64,000 nt of DNA from Dugong dugon (taxonomy: Eukaryota; Chordata; Mammalia; Sirenia; Dugongidae), in the NCBI GenBank assembly GCA_030035585.1, contig CM057481.1, positions 55,065,128-55,129,127 of the forward strand. The letters are read 5' to 3'. A program made the translations under genes and the position numbers. Of the stretch, positions 1-8,916 are shown in pieces. Within the stretch, counting starts at the first letter, position 1. Each line of letters opens with the position of its first letter. Below the pieces are notes generated by a model that was given only the letters and a program-made list of their open reading frames with translations, made no database searches and had not been told where the DNA came from.

Positions 1-184
1 ATAAAAATAATTCCTATGGGTGCAAATGACAGAGTAGGCCATGCCACCAAGAGACCTGTCACCCTCAGGAAGACTGACACACCCTTCAAAATACATTGTA
101 ACATTGTCATCTTCCTCTTTCTTCCTCCTCCTCTTCCTTGTTCTCCTCCCCTCAACACTTTCCTCCTTGAGTAGGTCTTCTTTC

Positions 185-294
<110 letters not shown>

Positions 295-297
295 AGT

Positions 298-520
298 GGC
301 TAAAAGCCTAAAAGATGGTGTCAGACACACCTGGATTCTCATCCCAGCTGGATCCTGAGGAAGTAATTTACACTCACCTGTAAAATGGGGATAACAATAA
401 TAGTTTCTATCTCATAGGGATGTTTCGGGGAGGGAGTAAGAAAATGCCCATACAGAGATCAGCACAGTGCCTGTCACAGGGGAACGAACAGATACTAACA
501 TTATTTATTATTAGTATTTT
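298..520 (+). mobile_element. MIR-like ancient SINE
   Basis: Contains the MIR-type central and 3' sequence around 'CACCTGTAAAATGGGGATAA' followed by a 'CAGCACAGTGCCTG' motif. The 5' end abuts the CA microsatellite. Family membership is judged from memory of the consensus; the copy is diverged, as expected of a MIR. Confidence 0.7.
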
Positions 521-1087
521 CATTGTAGTTACACACAGTCTTGTTACCGTGCAAAATTTTAATTACAATATACTGTGAACATTTTCTCATATCAATAATG
601 CTCTTTGAAAATATGAGACTAAAGATGGCACACAATTCCATTTTATGGATAATTAACAATATGACTTAATGGCTTCTTAATGCTATTTGTTTTTTCTTAG
701 TAAGCAAGAAGGAATGTTACTACAGAAATGTAACTAAGGCTGCTAAAAGCTTAGCTATATGTATTTGCTTTCTTTCAATTAAAGGAAAAAGAAATTATTT
801 TTCTGGTAGGTTATTTTTTTGATATGTCAAAATTCAGTATAAAAGATACATTTTTCATATCCCTCAAGGAGTTTTAATATCTTAAGAATCAAACAAACCT
901 TGTTATAAATCATTTCACCTCTGAAGTGGCACTGCCACAGGGTTCTCAATTCCACAGTAAGAGTGGGTACAGCTTACCCATTTCAAAGAGAGTTTAAATT
1001 GGATCGTTTGAAGAAACGATAGTCATCTGAGCTCTGGGAAACTATTTAAGCTGCTTAATAACAATGATTATACCGGCAATAGTAGAA
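521..1087. other. No recognised feature
   Basis: AT-rich sequence with stops in all frames. I see no repeat, RNA gene or exon here. Confidence 0.5.
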
Positions 1088-1234
1088 AAAATGGCTAATA
1101 GTTACTGAGGTCTCATTATGTGCCAACCACTGTTCCAAGCATTTTACTCATATCATTTCATTTATTTCTCCCAACAACACTTCGATGTATGATATTTAGT
1201 CACATTTAACAAGTGAGGAAATGGAGGCACTGTT
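1088..1234 (+). mobile_element. MIR-like ancient SINE, interrupted
   Basis: Matches the MIR region from 'TGTGCCAACCACTGTTCCAAGC' to 'GAGGAAATGGAGGCAC' in kind. It is cut at about 1235 by the small RTE derivative at 1245-1564, whose TSD TCCTCATCTA lies in this sequence. Confidence 0.6.
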
Positions 1235-1244
1235 TCCTCATCTA

Positions 1245-1564
1245 CAGATGATAGATAGACAGACGGACGGATGGATGGATGGATAGCTGCAGTTGAGTCA
1301 ACTCCGACTCGCTGCGACCTCACGTACAACAGAATGAAATGTCGCCACATCTTGCATCATCCTCACAATTGCTAACATGTTCGATTTCATCACTGTGGCC
1401 ACTGTGCCAATCTGTCTCACCATGAGTCCCCCTCAACCTCGCTGGCCCTCTACTTTACCAAACTTGATGTCCTCCTCCAGTGATTGATCCCTCCTGATAA
1501 CATGTCCAAACAAACTGAGACTATGGCCAACTGACAGTATGACAAACTGACAGACAGGTGGTAG
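1245..1564 (-). mobile_element. Internally deleted mini-RTE with TSD
   Basis: A 320-bp element flanked by perfect 10-bp repeats TCCTCATCTA (1235-1244 and 1565-1574). Read on the minus strand it begins with the RTE 5' terminus (TGTCAGTTTGTCATACTGT, compare the full copies near 8,920 and 20,325), then jumps directly to the last ~240 bp of RTE. About 2.9 kb, including the whole coding region, is missing. The outer 3' end has a (GGAT/GACA)n tail at 1253-1287. It must have moved with proteins supplied by another element, or arisen by a jump during reverse transcription. Confidence 0.75.
1253..1287. repeat. Tetranucleotide tract
   Basis: Short GATA/GACA/GGAT-type tetranucleotide repeats forming the 3' tail of the minus-strand RTE derivative. 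Confidence 0.8.
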
Positions 1565-1576
1565 TCCTCATCTATA

Positions 1577-1794
1577 AAAAACAAAACAAACCAGTTGCCA
1601 TCAAGTTGATTCTGACTCACGGCAACCCCCTGTGTTGCAGAGTAGAACTGCACTCTACAGCATTTTCATGACCGTGACCTTTCAGAAGCAGATCGGGAGG
1701 CCTGTCTTCCAAGGCACCTCAGGGTTGGTCTGAATGGCCAACCTTGCAGTTAGCAGCCTCGTACTTAGCCATTGGTGCCACCCAGGGACTCCCC
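1577..1794 (-). mobile_element. AfroSINE, near full length
   Basis: Minus-strand copy. It runs from the tail complement (CAAACCAGTTGCCATCAAG) to the tRNA-like head complement (CACCCAGGGACTCC). It abuts the mini-RTE TSD at 1574. Confidence 0.9.
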
Positions 1795-1806
1795 TCTCAC
1801 CTGTAA

Positions 1807-1930
1807 AACCCAAAACCAAACCCGTTACCTTGGAGTCGCTTCTGACTCATGGCAAGCCCATGTGTTACAGAGTAGAACAGCTCTATAGGCTGTTCTTGGC
1901 TGTAATCTTTACAGAAGCAGGCATAAAAGG
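1807..1930 (-). mobile_element. AfroSINE, head missing
   Basis: Tail and body complement are present (CCAAAACCAAACCCGTTACC to GTAATCTTTACAGAAGCAG). The tRNA-like head is missing, so it is 5'-truncated. Confidence 0.85.
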
Positions 1931-2429
1931 GACATGATACCTGCTTACCGGTGAGCTTCATAGGGCATAGTGAAAATAAAATGTACTGAAAACTGATATA
2001 GGATAAAATTTCAGTGTACCATTAACATCTCTTGACGTGAGTGAGGCAATGATTACAAACTTCATTTCATAAATGAGCAAACTGGCACTTCTGACACGTT
2101 AAGGACAAAGCTGCAGCTGATGCTTGAGTCCCATGACCCCCAAGCCCTGTGATCTTTTTGACACCACCCACACTGCTGTGTTCCACAGACGTCTCCTCTT
2201 CACAAACCAGTAAATCCTTTACCAATGGAAGAGCTCATGTGATCATTTTAGCCAACGACTAAGAGAGAGTGTGAGTTTTGCAGAGTCATTTTTCAGAATA
2301 AAAATAATTTCCAATTATAAAAATGATGCTTGATCATTAGAAAACGCCAAACAAAGCAGAAAAACATAAAGAATAAAAATCATCCAAAATCTTGCAACCC
2401 AGAGAAGGCCTTTCAGGTATACAGTTACA
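1931..2429. other. No recognised feature
   Basis: No gene or repeat that I can name. The stretch around 2,080-2,160 resembles weak MIR sequence, below what I would call. Confidence 0.4.
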
Positions 2430-3010
2430 TGCATGCACCACACACTTTGCTTACATGGAATTCTACAGTTCCATGTGGTTTTTGCTTTACAATATGGTAT
2501 AGATTTCCATAAAAATACAAATCAACCTATATCATCATTTTTAATATCTGCATAGTTCATCTAAACCACAAATGTATTTAACCAAGTCCCTATTGATGGA
2601 CATTGCTATTTTCCTTTTAATATTATAAAATATCTGGTGAGCCACCTTGATATAATCTTTTGCGTACTCATCTGACTACCTCCTCAAGGTGAACTGCTAG
2701 GAGTGCAATTGCTAAATCAAAGAATACACACATTTTACACTTCGATACATACTTAAACCCATTGCTATCCAGTCCATTCCGACTCACAGCCACCCCATAG
2801 GACAGCACAGAACTGTTGCACAGAGTTTCCAAGGCTGTAAACTTTGTAGAAGCAGACTGCTACATGTTTCTCCTGAGGAACAGCTGTGGGTTTGAACTGA
2901 CGACCTTTCAGTTAGCAGCCGAGTGCTTAACCACTGCACCACCAGGGCTCTTTGATACATAATTAGGTTCTTAATATCTACATAATTGCTTTTCCCAGCA
3001 ACAATGCAGG
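2430..3010 (-). mobile_element. Ancient LINE (L1/HAL1-like) fragment, split by AfroSINE
   Basis: The wording around 2,580-2,730 (TATTGATGGACATTGCTATT, later GGAGTGCAATTGCTAAATCA) matches the antisense of the L1-type ORF2 3' region. An AfroSINE at 2752-2950 interrupts it and the sequence resumes after the duplication. Heavily diverged. Confidence 0.5.
2752..2950 (-). mobile_element. AfroSINE with TSD
   Basis: Minus strand, from the tail complement (AAACCCATTGCTATCCAGTC) to the head complement (ACCACTGCACCACCAGGG). Flanked by TTCGATACATA (2741-2751) and TTTGATACATA (2951-2961), an 11-bp TSD with one mismatch. Confidence 0.95.
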
Positions 3011-3411
3011 TGGTCTCCAATTCTTCCTGGTTAGTGGTGAGCAGTAGAGTTAATAAAATGGTGAAACATTTTAATACAATTTTCCTAGGTAAACAAGGCC
3101 AGAGCGCATGATTCCCAGCAGGCCTGAGGATTTAGCTCACACCCCTTTGTCTGTTCTTCTCCCAGCGCAGTTCTCTTAAGGGACTAACAGTGTGCAATTT
3201 GGATTAACTCAATTGCCTGACTTTGAAGTACTGTTTCTAGCACCTGCAGAGACTCAACCTGGGATCCCAGGATAATACACTTGGAGGATCCTGTTGCAGT
3301 CTAGGAAGAAACTACCCCTGCTGACCGGTGACATTTAGAACTAAAAAACATCTTATAGGTTGCTGCGGTGAGGTGACTTATGTATTTGCACTGTAATCTT
3401 CGTTTGCGGAA
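2962..3411. other. No recognised feature beyond LINE remnant
   Basis: After the old LINE remnant ends near 3010 nothing is recognisable up to the next AfroSINE. Confidence 0.4.
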
Positions 3412-3613
3412 AGAAACCAAACCCATCACCATCGAGTCAATTCCAACTCATAGCAACCCTATAAGACAGAGAAGAATTGCCCCATAGGGTTCCTAGGCTG
3501 TAAATCTTCATGGATCTTTGCCACATCTTTCTCCTGCACAGCAGCTGGTAAGTTTGAATCACTAATCTTTCGATTAGCAGCTGAGTAATTAACAGCTGCG
3601 CCACCAGGGCTCC
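3412..3613 (-). mobile_element. AfroSINE
   Basis: Minus-strand, near full-length long-form copy. Tail complement AAACCAAACCCATCACCATC; head complement GCGCCACCAGGGCTCC. Confidence 0.93.
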
Positions 3614-3708
3614 TTACCAGCCAGTGATTCTCAGACTATTCACTGTGACATATGGGATAGAAAATTCTCCATGGACCTCCTTAGAAATCTAGGTGTTTAA
3701 GTATATAA

Positions 3709-3920
3709 CAAAAGCCAGTTGCTGCCTAGTTGATTATGACTCATGGTGACCTCATCTGTGTCAGAGTAGAACTGTGCCCCATAGGGTTTTCAATGGCTGT
3801 GATCTTTCAGCAGTAGATCTCCAGGCCTTTCTTTCAAGGCGCCTCTGGGTGGACTTGAATTGCCAATCTTTCAGTTAGCTGCCAAGTGCATTAACTCTTT
3901 GTACCACCCAGGTACTCCCC
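3709..3920 (-). mobile_element. AfroSINE
   Basis: Minus-strand long-form copy of the variant with 'GTGTCAGAGTAGAACTGTGC' and a head ending in CACCCAGGTACTCC. Flanks AAGTATATAACA and AAGTGTATCGACA suggest a degraded TSD. Confidence 0.9.
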
Positions 3921-4183
3921 TTAAGTGTATCGACAAGCATTATTGCCCTATTATAAGAAGAAAGGAAATGCTTTAAACATTAGAATGAATCAACTATTAT
4001 CTGAAAGTTTTTCTTGCTTTGTTAGCTGAATATCACTGTATGAAAAGCTAAATTCTCAGTGAATCTCCACTCTGGAGTGACACATAGCACAGATGCACTT
4101 GGAATATATGGTTGAAGAACGTTTTTTACTTGACAGGCACTGCTTTACTGCATGTTAATTACATTTACCCTTTGGTGTCTAGG

Positions 4184-4348
4184 AGAGCTGGTGGTGCAGT
4201 GGTTTAAGCGTTTGGTTGCTAACCAAAAGACTGGCAGTTAGAATCCACCAGCTGCTCCTTGGAAACCTTATGGGGCAATTCTACTGTATCCTATAGGGTC
4301 ACTATGAGTTGGAATTGACTCCATGGCAATGGGTTTGGTTTTTTGTTT
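4184..4348 (+). mobile_element. AfroSINE, short form, with TSD
   Basis: Plus-strand copy: tRNA-like head (GGTGGTGCAGTGGTTTAAG), B-box-like segment, then a direct jump from 'CTGCTCCTTGGAAACC' to the tail. It lacks the ~40 bp between head and body found in the long form. TSD TTGGTGTCTAGG (4172-4183) / TTGGCGTCCAGG (4349-4360). Tail GGTTTGGTTTTTTG. Confidence 0.95.
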
Positions 4349-4591
4349 TTGGCGTCCAGGTATGAGTAGAATATCAATTGGCATTTGAAATGTTCCAAAG
4401 GCTGAAGAGTAGAAAAATTTTAATCTTCAAATCATGTCTTCCTAAGAAACTAACTCAATGGTTTGGCATCAACAATAAGCCAGTAAATTCTGACTTTGAA
4501 AAAAAAATCAATAATGCTTTATTAGAAATACAAATATAGCATTTTTATTGTTTATAAATTTTCCCTTCTGACCCAGTCCTGGGTAGTTTTA

Positions 4592-5201
4592 GGCTAGGTT
4601 CTCTAGAGAAGCAAACCCAGTGAAGCATGTATATACATACATATATAGAGAGAAAGAGACAGACTGAGAGCAAGAGAGAGAGAGAAATTCATCTCAAGGA
4701 AATGGCTCATGCAGCTGTAAAGGCTGGCAGTTCCCAAGTCCGTGGGTCAGGCATCAGGCTGGAGGCATCTCCTGACTCATGCTCATGTAGCTGCAGGAGC
4801 TGATAAACCCATTATCACAAGTCAGACAGCAGGCTGCTGGCTCATGGGCTGAGGAGGCTGATGAATCCCAAGAGCAGCAGGCAATACGGCAGGATCCTGG
4901 CTCAAGTCCCAAGAACCAGAGGTCAGATGATGACAAGCCAGATGCAGGATCCAGAGAAAGCAAAAGCCAGTGAGCTTTGCCAGAAAGTCCATATATATTG
5001 GATGCAGGGCACACCCTTGAGTAAACTCCCCTTACAACTGATTGGCTTATCACATCAGATCACATCATGGTGGTGATTACATTATATCACAAAATGAAGG
5101 ATGACTACATCATTACGTACCTGCCAAACTACATCATCACATAACTGCAAAACCACTGAGAATCATGGCCCAACCAAGTTGACACACAACCTTAACCATC
5201 A
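4592..5201 (-). mobile_element. LTR-like repeat (MaLR-type), copy A
   Basis: A ~610-bp repeat of the same family as 7649-8314, in the opposite orientation. On the minus strand it starts TGATGGTTAAGG, contains AACTTGGTTGGGCCATGATT and ends near TTCTCTAGAGAACCTAGCC. The opening resembles MaLR LTRs; no internal sequence or partner LTR is seen, so a solo LTR is likely. It carries a GA-rich tract at 4646-4685. Family name uncertain. Confidence 0.55.
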
Positions 5202-5589
5202 TATGGGTGGTATAGATTCTTTTTCCTTAACACTCCCTCGGACAAGCACAATGAGCTCCTCTAGAACTGCAAATGACGAGCACACTACAAAAAGAATAAA
5301 GGTGAGGAAAATTCAAATTCTGGGAGGTGGGGAAGTAATAAGCACACTGTCTCTTCCAATTTCACCAGAGAAATGCATTTTGTCTTGCAGCTACAGGTTT
5401 CCAGCACTTCGAGTTCACAGGGTGCCACAGCAGAAGCTTATGGAGAAGAATGAAAAAATCCTTCCGTCCCATTTCTCTCAGGTTGATATTTCACCAGAAA
5501 CTAATGACACCCTGCTTTTGCAGGCACTTTACAATTTTGAAAGTACTGTCACTTATTTGGCCCCCACATAGGGAGGAGGCAGGTAGGCT
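5202..5589. other. No recognised feature
   Basis: A 156-aa open frame (5101-5571) crosses the LTR-like repeat boundary and this segment. It has no domain I recognise, low-complexity composition, and is not supported as a gene. Confidence 0.4.
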
Positions 5590-5715
5590 GTTATTAATAG
5601 CTCAGTTTTATCAGAGAAGAAAACTAAGGCTCATAAATACTTGCCCAAAGTTACATGACAAAGGTAACTTAGATCATGTCTGGCACATAGCAAGTCTCTC
5701 AGCCAATGGGAGCAG
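5590..5715. mobile_element. MIR-like fragment
   Basis: Contains a 'TCAGAGAAGAAAACTAAGGCTC...TTGCCCAAAGTTACATGA' type core typical of MIR. Short and diverged. Confidence 0.5.
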
Positions 5716-5850
5716 CTGTTGCTACTACCACTAGAAGCCCTAACAAAACCCAAATCAATCTTTGACTCCGAAGCATGCCTAATTCTTTTCCCACCCTGCC
5801 TCTTAATGATGATGACTTTTCTTGCATTTCTCAGAGAGAGGGTGAAAATC

Positions 5851-6057
5851 AATACTGTTGTTTTTAGGTATCACAGAGTCGATTCTGACTCCTAGCGACC
5901 GCATGGGACAGAGCAGAACTGCTCCCTAGGGTTTTCTACACTGTAATCTTTACAGTAGCTGATCACCAGGTCTTTCTCCTTTGGAGCCACTGAGTGGGTT
6001 CAAACCAACCTTGTGGTTAGCAGCTGAGCACTTAACTGTTGTGCCACAGGGCTCCTT
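5851..6057 (-). mobile_element. AfroSINE (RTE-type tail) with TSD
   Basis: Minus-strand long form. The tail complement begins TGTTGTTTTTAGGTATCACA, the class shared with RTE 3' ends. TSD TGAAAATC at 5843-5850 and 6058-6065. Confidence 0.92.
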
Positions 6058-6178
6058 TGAAAATCCACAGGACCTTCTATTACATTAATTTTATCCTGAT
6101 TTCTAAGTATATCCTATATCTGATGTTCAAGTCTTGTTGTAAACAGTATATGATGGAATATATCATAACCATCAAAAC

Positions 6179-6341
6179 TATACTAAACCAAACCCATTGC
6201 TGTCTAGTCAATTCAGACTCATAGCGACCCTATAGGACAAAGTAGAACTGCCCCATAGGGTTTCCAAGGAGCGGCTGGTGGATTCAAACTGCAAAGCTTT
6301 TGGTTAGCAGCAGAGCTATTAATCACTGCACCACCAGGGCT
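6179..6341 (-). mobile_element. AfroSINE, short form, with TSD
   Basis: Minus-strand short form with the 'TTTCCAAGGAGCGGCTGGTG' junction that lacks the middle segment. Perfect 10-bp TSD CCATCAAAAC (6169-6178, 6342-6351). Confidence 0.95.
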
Positions 6342-6351
6342 CCATCAAAAC

Positions 6352-6749
6352 CACAGTCACATTCTAACTCACCTAAATCATGCTATTTTAAAGAAAAGGG
6401 AGTGGAATAGTTGTCGCTCTTAAATTAAGTGGCTGGTTTCCAAGGATAAGCACTGAAATGTCTGATTGCTTAAAATATCTTTGTTTATAATGTATATCAT
6501 ATTTTCTGAGCATTTGCCACAGCTTTATTTTAAAGATTGAGTGCTTATATGTGAAAAGTAACACCGTAATAGTTTTTTATTTCCAAAATTCTAGTACAGT
6601 AAGTGTAATATATAGGCATTTTTAAGTAATTAACTGGGAAATAGTTAAATATTTTCCCATTTTTGCACATCTCTAAGGCTTAATGTGAATTTGAAAGAAG
6701 ATATTTATGAAAGTGCTTCGAAAAGCCTAAATTTACCTTAAAAACTGAT
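6352..6749. other. No recognised feature
   Basis: AT-rich unique-looking sequence without open frames or recognisable repeats. Confidence 0.4.
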
Positions 6750-6760
6750 AATAATAGGTA

Positions 6761-6975
6761 ATGAGCCTTTGTGGCATAATGGTGATGCACTCGGCTGCTA
6801 ACTGAAAGGTGGTAGTTTGAACCCACCCAGCAGCTCCTCCAGAGAAAGACCTGGCGACTTGTTTCTGTAAAGATTACAGCCTAGAAAACCTTACGGGGCA
6901 GTTCTACTCTGTCATATGGGGTCACTATTAGCCAAAATCAACTCAATGGCACCTAACAACAACAATAATACCAGT
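6761..6975 (+). mobile_element. AfroSINE (RTE-type tail) with TSD
   Basis: Plus-strand long form ending CACCTAACAACAACAATAAT, the RTE-like tail. Perfect 11-bp TSD AATAATAGGTA (6750-6760, 6976-6986). Confidence 0.95.
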
Positions 6976-7012
6976 AATAATAGGTACTTAATTACCGATG
7001 TAATATGTAACA

Positions 7013-7174
7013 ATAACCAAAACCCATTGCCGTCGATTCGATTCTGATTCATAGCGACCCTGTAGGACAGAATAGAACTGCTACATAAGGTTTCCAAGGA
7101 GCGGCTGGTAGATTCAAACTGCTGACCTTTTGGTTAGCAGCTGAACACTTAACCACTACACTACCAGGGTTCCA
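7013..7174 (-). mobile_element. AfroSINE, short form
   Basis: Minus-strand short form (AAGGAGCGGCTGGTAG junction; head complement ACTACCAGGGTTCC). Confidence 0.93.
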
Positions 7175-7351
7175 AATGTAATGATAATAATAGGTGATTA
7201 TCTTTGTAATTATTACAATGATAGTAACAGGTAATAATAAAGCGTATGTGTAAAATACACACATATGTTACATATATCATTCTATGTACTTTTGAAATAT
7301 GTTTTATATAACAAAAATTTGCCATTTCAAACATTTTTATGTGTACTATTA

Positions 7352-7516
7352 CAAAATAAAAATACTCATTGCTATGGAATAGATTATGACTCATATCAAC
7401 CTTCTTGAACAGAGTAGAACTGCCCCACAGGGTTTCCAAGGAGTGGCTGGTGGATTCAAACTCCCAGCCTTTTGGTTAGCAGCCTGAGCTCTTAACCACT
7501 GTGCCAGCAGGGCTCC
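7352..7516 (-). mobile_element. AfroSINE, short form, with TSD
   Basis: Minus-strand short form inside an old L1. Perfect 13-bp TSD ATGTGTACTATTA (7339-7351, 7517-7529). Confidence 0.95.
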
Positions 7517-7648
7517 ATGTGTACTATTAAGTGACATTAATTATGTTCATCATGTTGAGCTACCATCACATTGTTTCCAAATATTTTCATCACCCTTAAC
7601 AGAATCTCAGTACCCCCTAAGCAATACCTCATTTCTCTTGCCCATCTG

Positions 7649-8314
7649 TGATGGTTAAGATTGTATGTCACCTTGGCTGGGCCATAATTCGCAGTGTTTT
7701 AGCAGTTGTATAATGTTATGATCACTTCCCTGTTGAAATCTGATATGTGATCACCCCCATGATGGAATCTGCTGAGTGGTACTGGCGGGGCCTGTGGCAG
7801 CTCACCGCCCCCTCAGCTTCATCTCTCTGCCTTCTGCCAGTTACTTTCTGCCTGCTCGCCTTGCCAGGGTTTTTGGCTAGTTCCAGACTCAGCAGCTGCC
7901 TCTTGTTGTCTCACCTCTGGTTCTTGGGACTTGAGCTAGCAGCTTACCTGTTGATCTTGGAATTCCTCGATCTTCACAGCCTGTGAGCAAGAGTCTGGTT
8001 CCCTGACCTGCTGATCTTGGGTTCCCCAGCCCCTGCAGCTGTGTGAATCAGGAGAAAAGTTGTGGTCTTGTCTGCTGATCTTGGAATTCGTTGACCTTCA
8101 CAGCCTGTGAGTGGGAGCTCCTCCCTGACCTGCTGACCTAGGGTTCACCAGCTTCTGCGGCTGTGTGAATTGGAAGAGGCCTCCACCCTGATCCATAGAC
8201 TTGGGACATTTTAGCCTCTACAATTGTGTGAGCTGTTTCCTTGAGATAAATCTCTCTATATGTACTTAGACACTTTACTGGTTTTGCTTCTCTAGAGAGC
8301 CCAGCCTAAGACAA
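7649..8314 (+). mobile_element. LTR-like repeat (MaLR-type), copy B
   Basis: Same family as 4592-5201, opposite orientation. Starts TGATGGTTAAGATTG with CACCTTGGCTGGGCCATAAT, ends TTCTCTAGAGAGCCCAGCCT. It sits inside an old L1 with apparent TSD CATCTG (7643-7648, 8315-8320), in keeping with a 5-6 bp LTR-type duplication. The body holds internally similar segments (GACCTGCTGATCTTGGG and relatives). Class assignment is inference. Confidence 0.6.
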
Positions 8315-8916
8315 CATCTGTCCCTGGTTACCACTAATAAAATTTGGTCTCTATGCGTTTGCCTATTCTAGACATTTATATAAGTGGGATCCTATGATAT
8401 TTGTCTTTTCATATCCAGCTTATTTCATTCAGCATAATGCTTTCAAGATTCGTTCATGTAGCATGTATCAGAACTTCATTTTTCTCTGTGGCTGAATCAT
8501 ATTCCATTGTATATATGTACCACATTTTGTTTATTCATTCATCTGATGATGGGCACTTGGGTTATTTCAACCTTTTGGCTTTTGTGAATACTGCTGCAAT
8601 GAACACTGGTGTACAAGTATCTGTTTGAGTCCCTGCTTTCAAGTCTTTGGGGAATATACCTAGGATGGAATTGCTGGGTCTTTCTAAGTTTACCTATGTT
8701 TAACACTCTATGGAATTCTATGTTTAACTTTTCTGAGGAACTGTCAAACTGTTTTTCACAGCGGGTGCACCATTTTACCAGCAATGAATGAGGGTTCCAA
8801 TTTCTCCATTCTCTCCACTTGTTATTTTCCATTTTTTCTGATAATAGTTATCCTAATGGGTGTGAAGTGTATCTCATTGGGTTTTGATTTGCATCTCCCT
8901 ATTAATTAATGCCCTA

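Larger units (their letters stand above)
7300..8916 (-). mobile_element. Ancient L1 3' region, split by AfroSINE and LTR
   Basis: Minus-strand L1 fossil in three pieces (7300-7351, 7517-7648, 8315-8916). Antisense ORF2-end landmarks are clear: CAGCATAATGCTTTCAAGATT, GATGATGGGCACTTGGGTT, TGGAATTGCTGGGTC. It is interrupted by an AfroSINE (7352-7516) and an LTR-like repeat (7649-8314). The 5' side is lost where the RTE begins at about 8917. Confidence 0.85.

Noticed and set aside
4592..5201. A complete endogenous retrovirus around the LTR-like repeats
   Set aside because: No gag, pol or env remnant and no paired LTR in the same orientation nearby; solo LTR-like units only.
5101..5571. 156-aa open frame
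   Set aside because: Straddles an LTR-like repeat and unique DNA; no recognisable domain.
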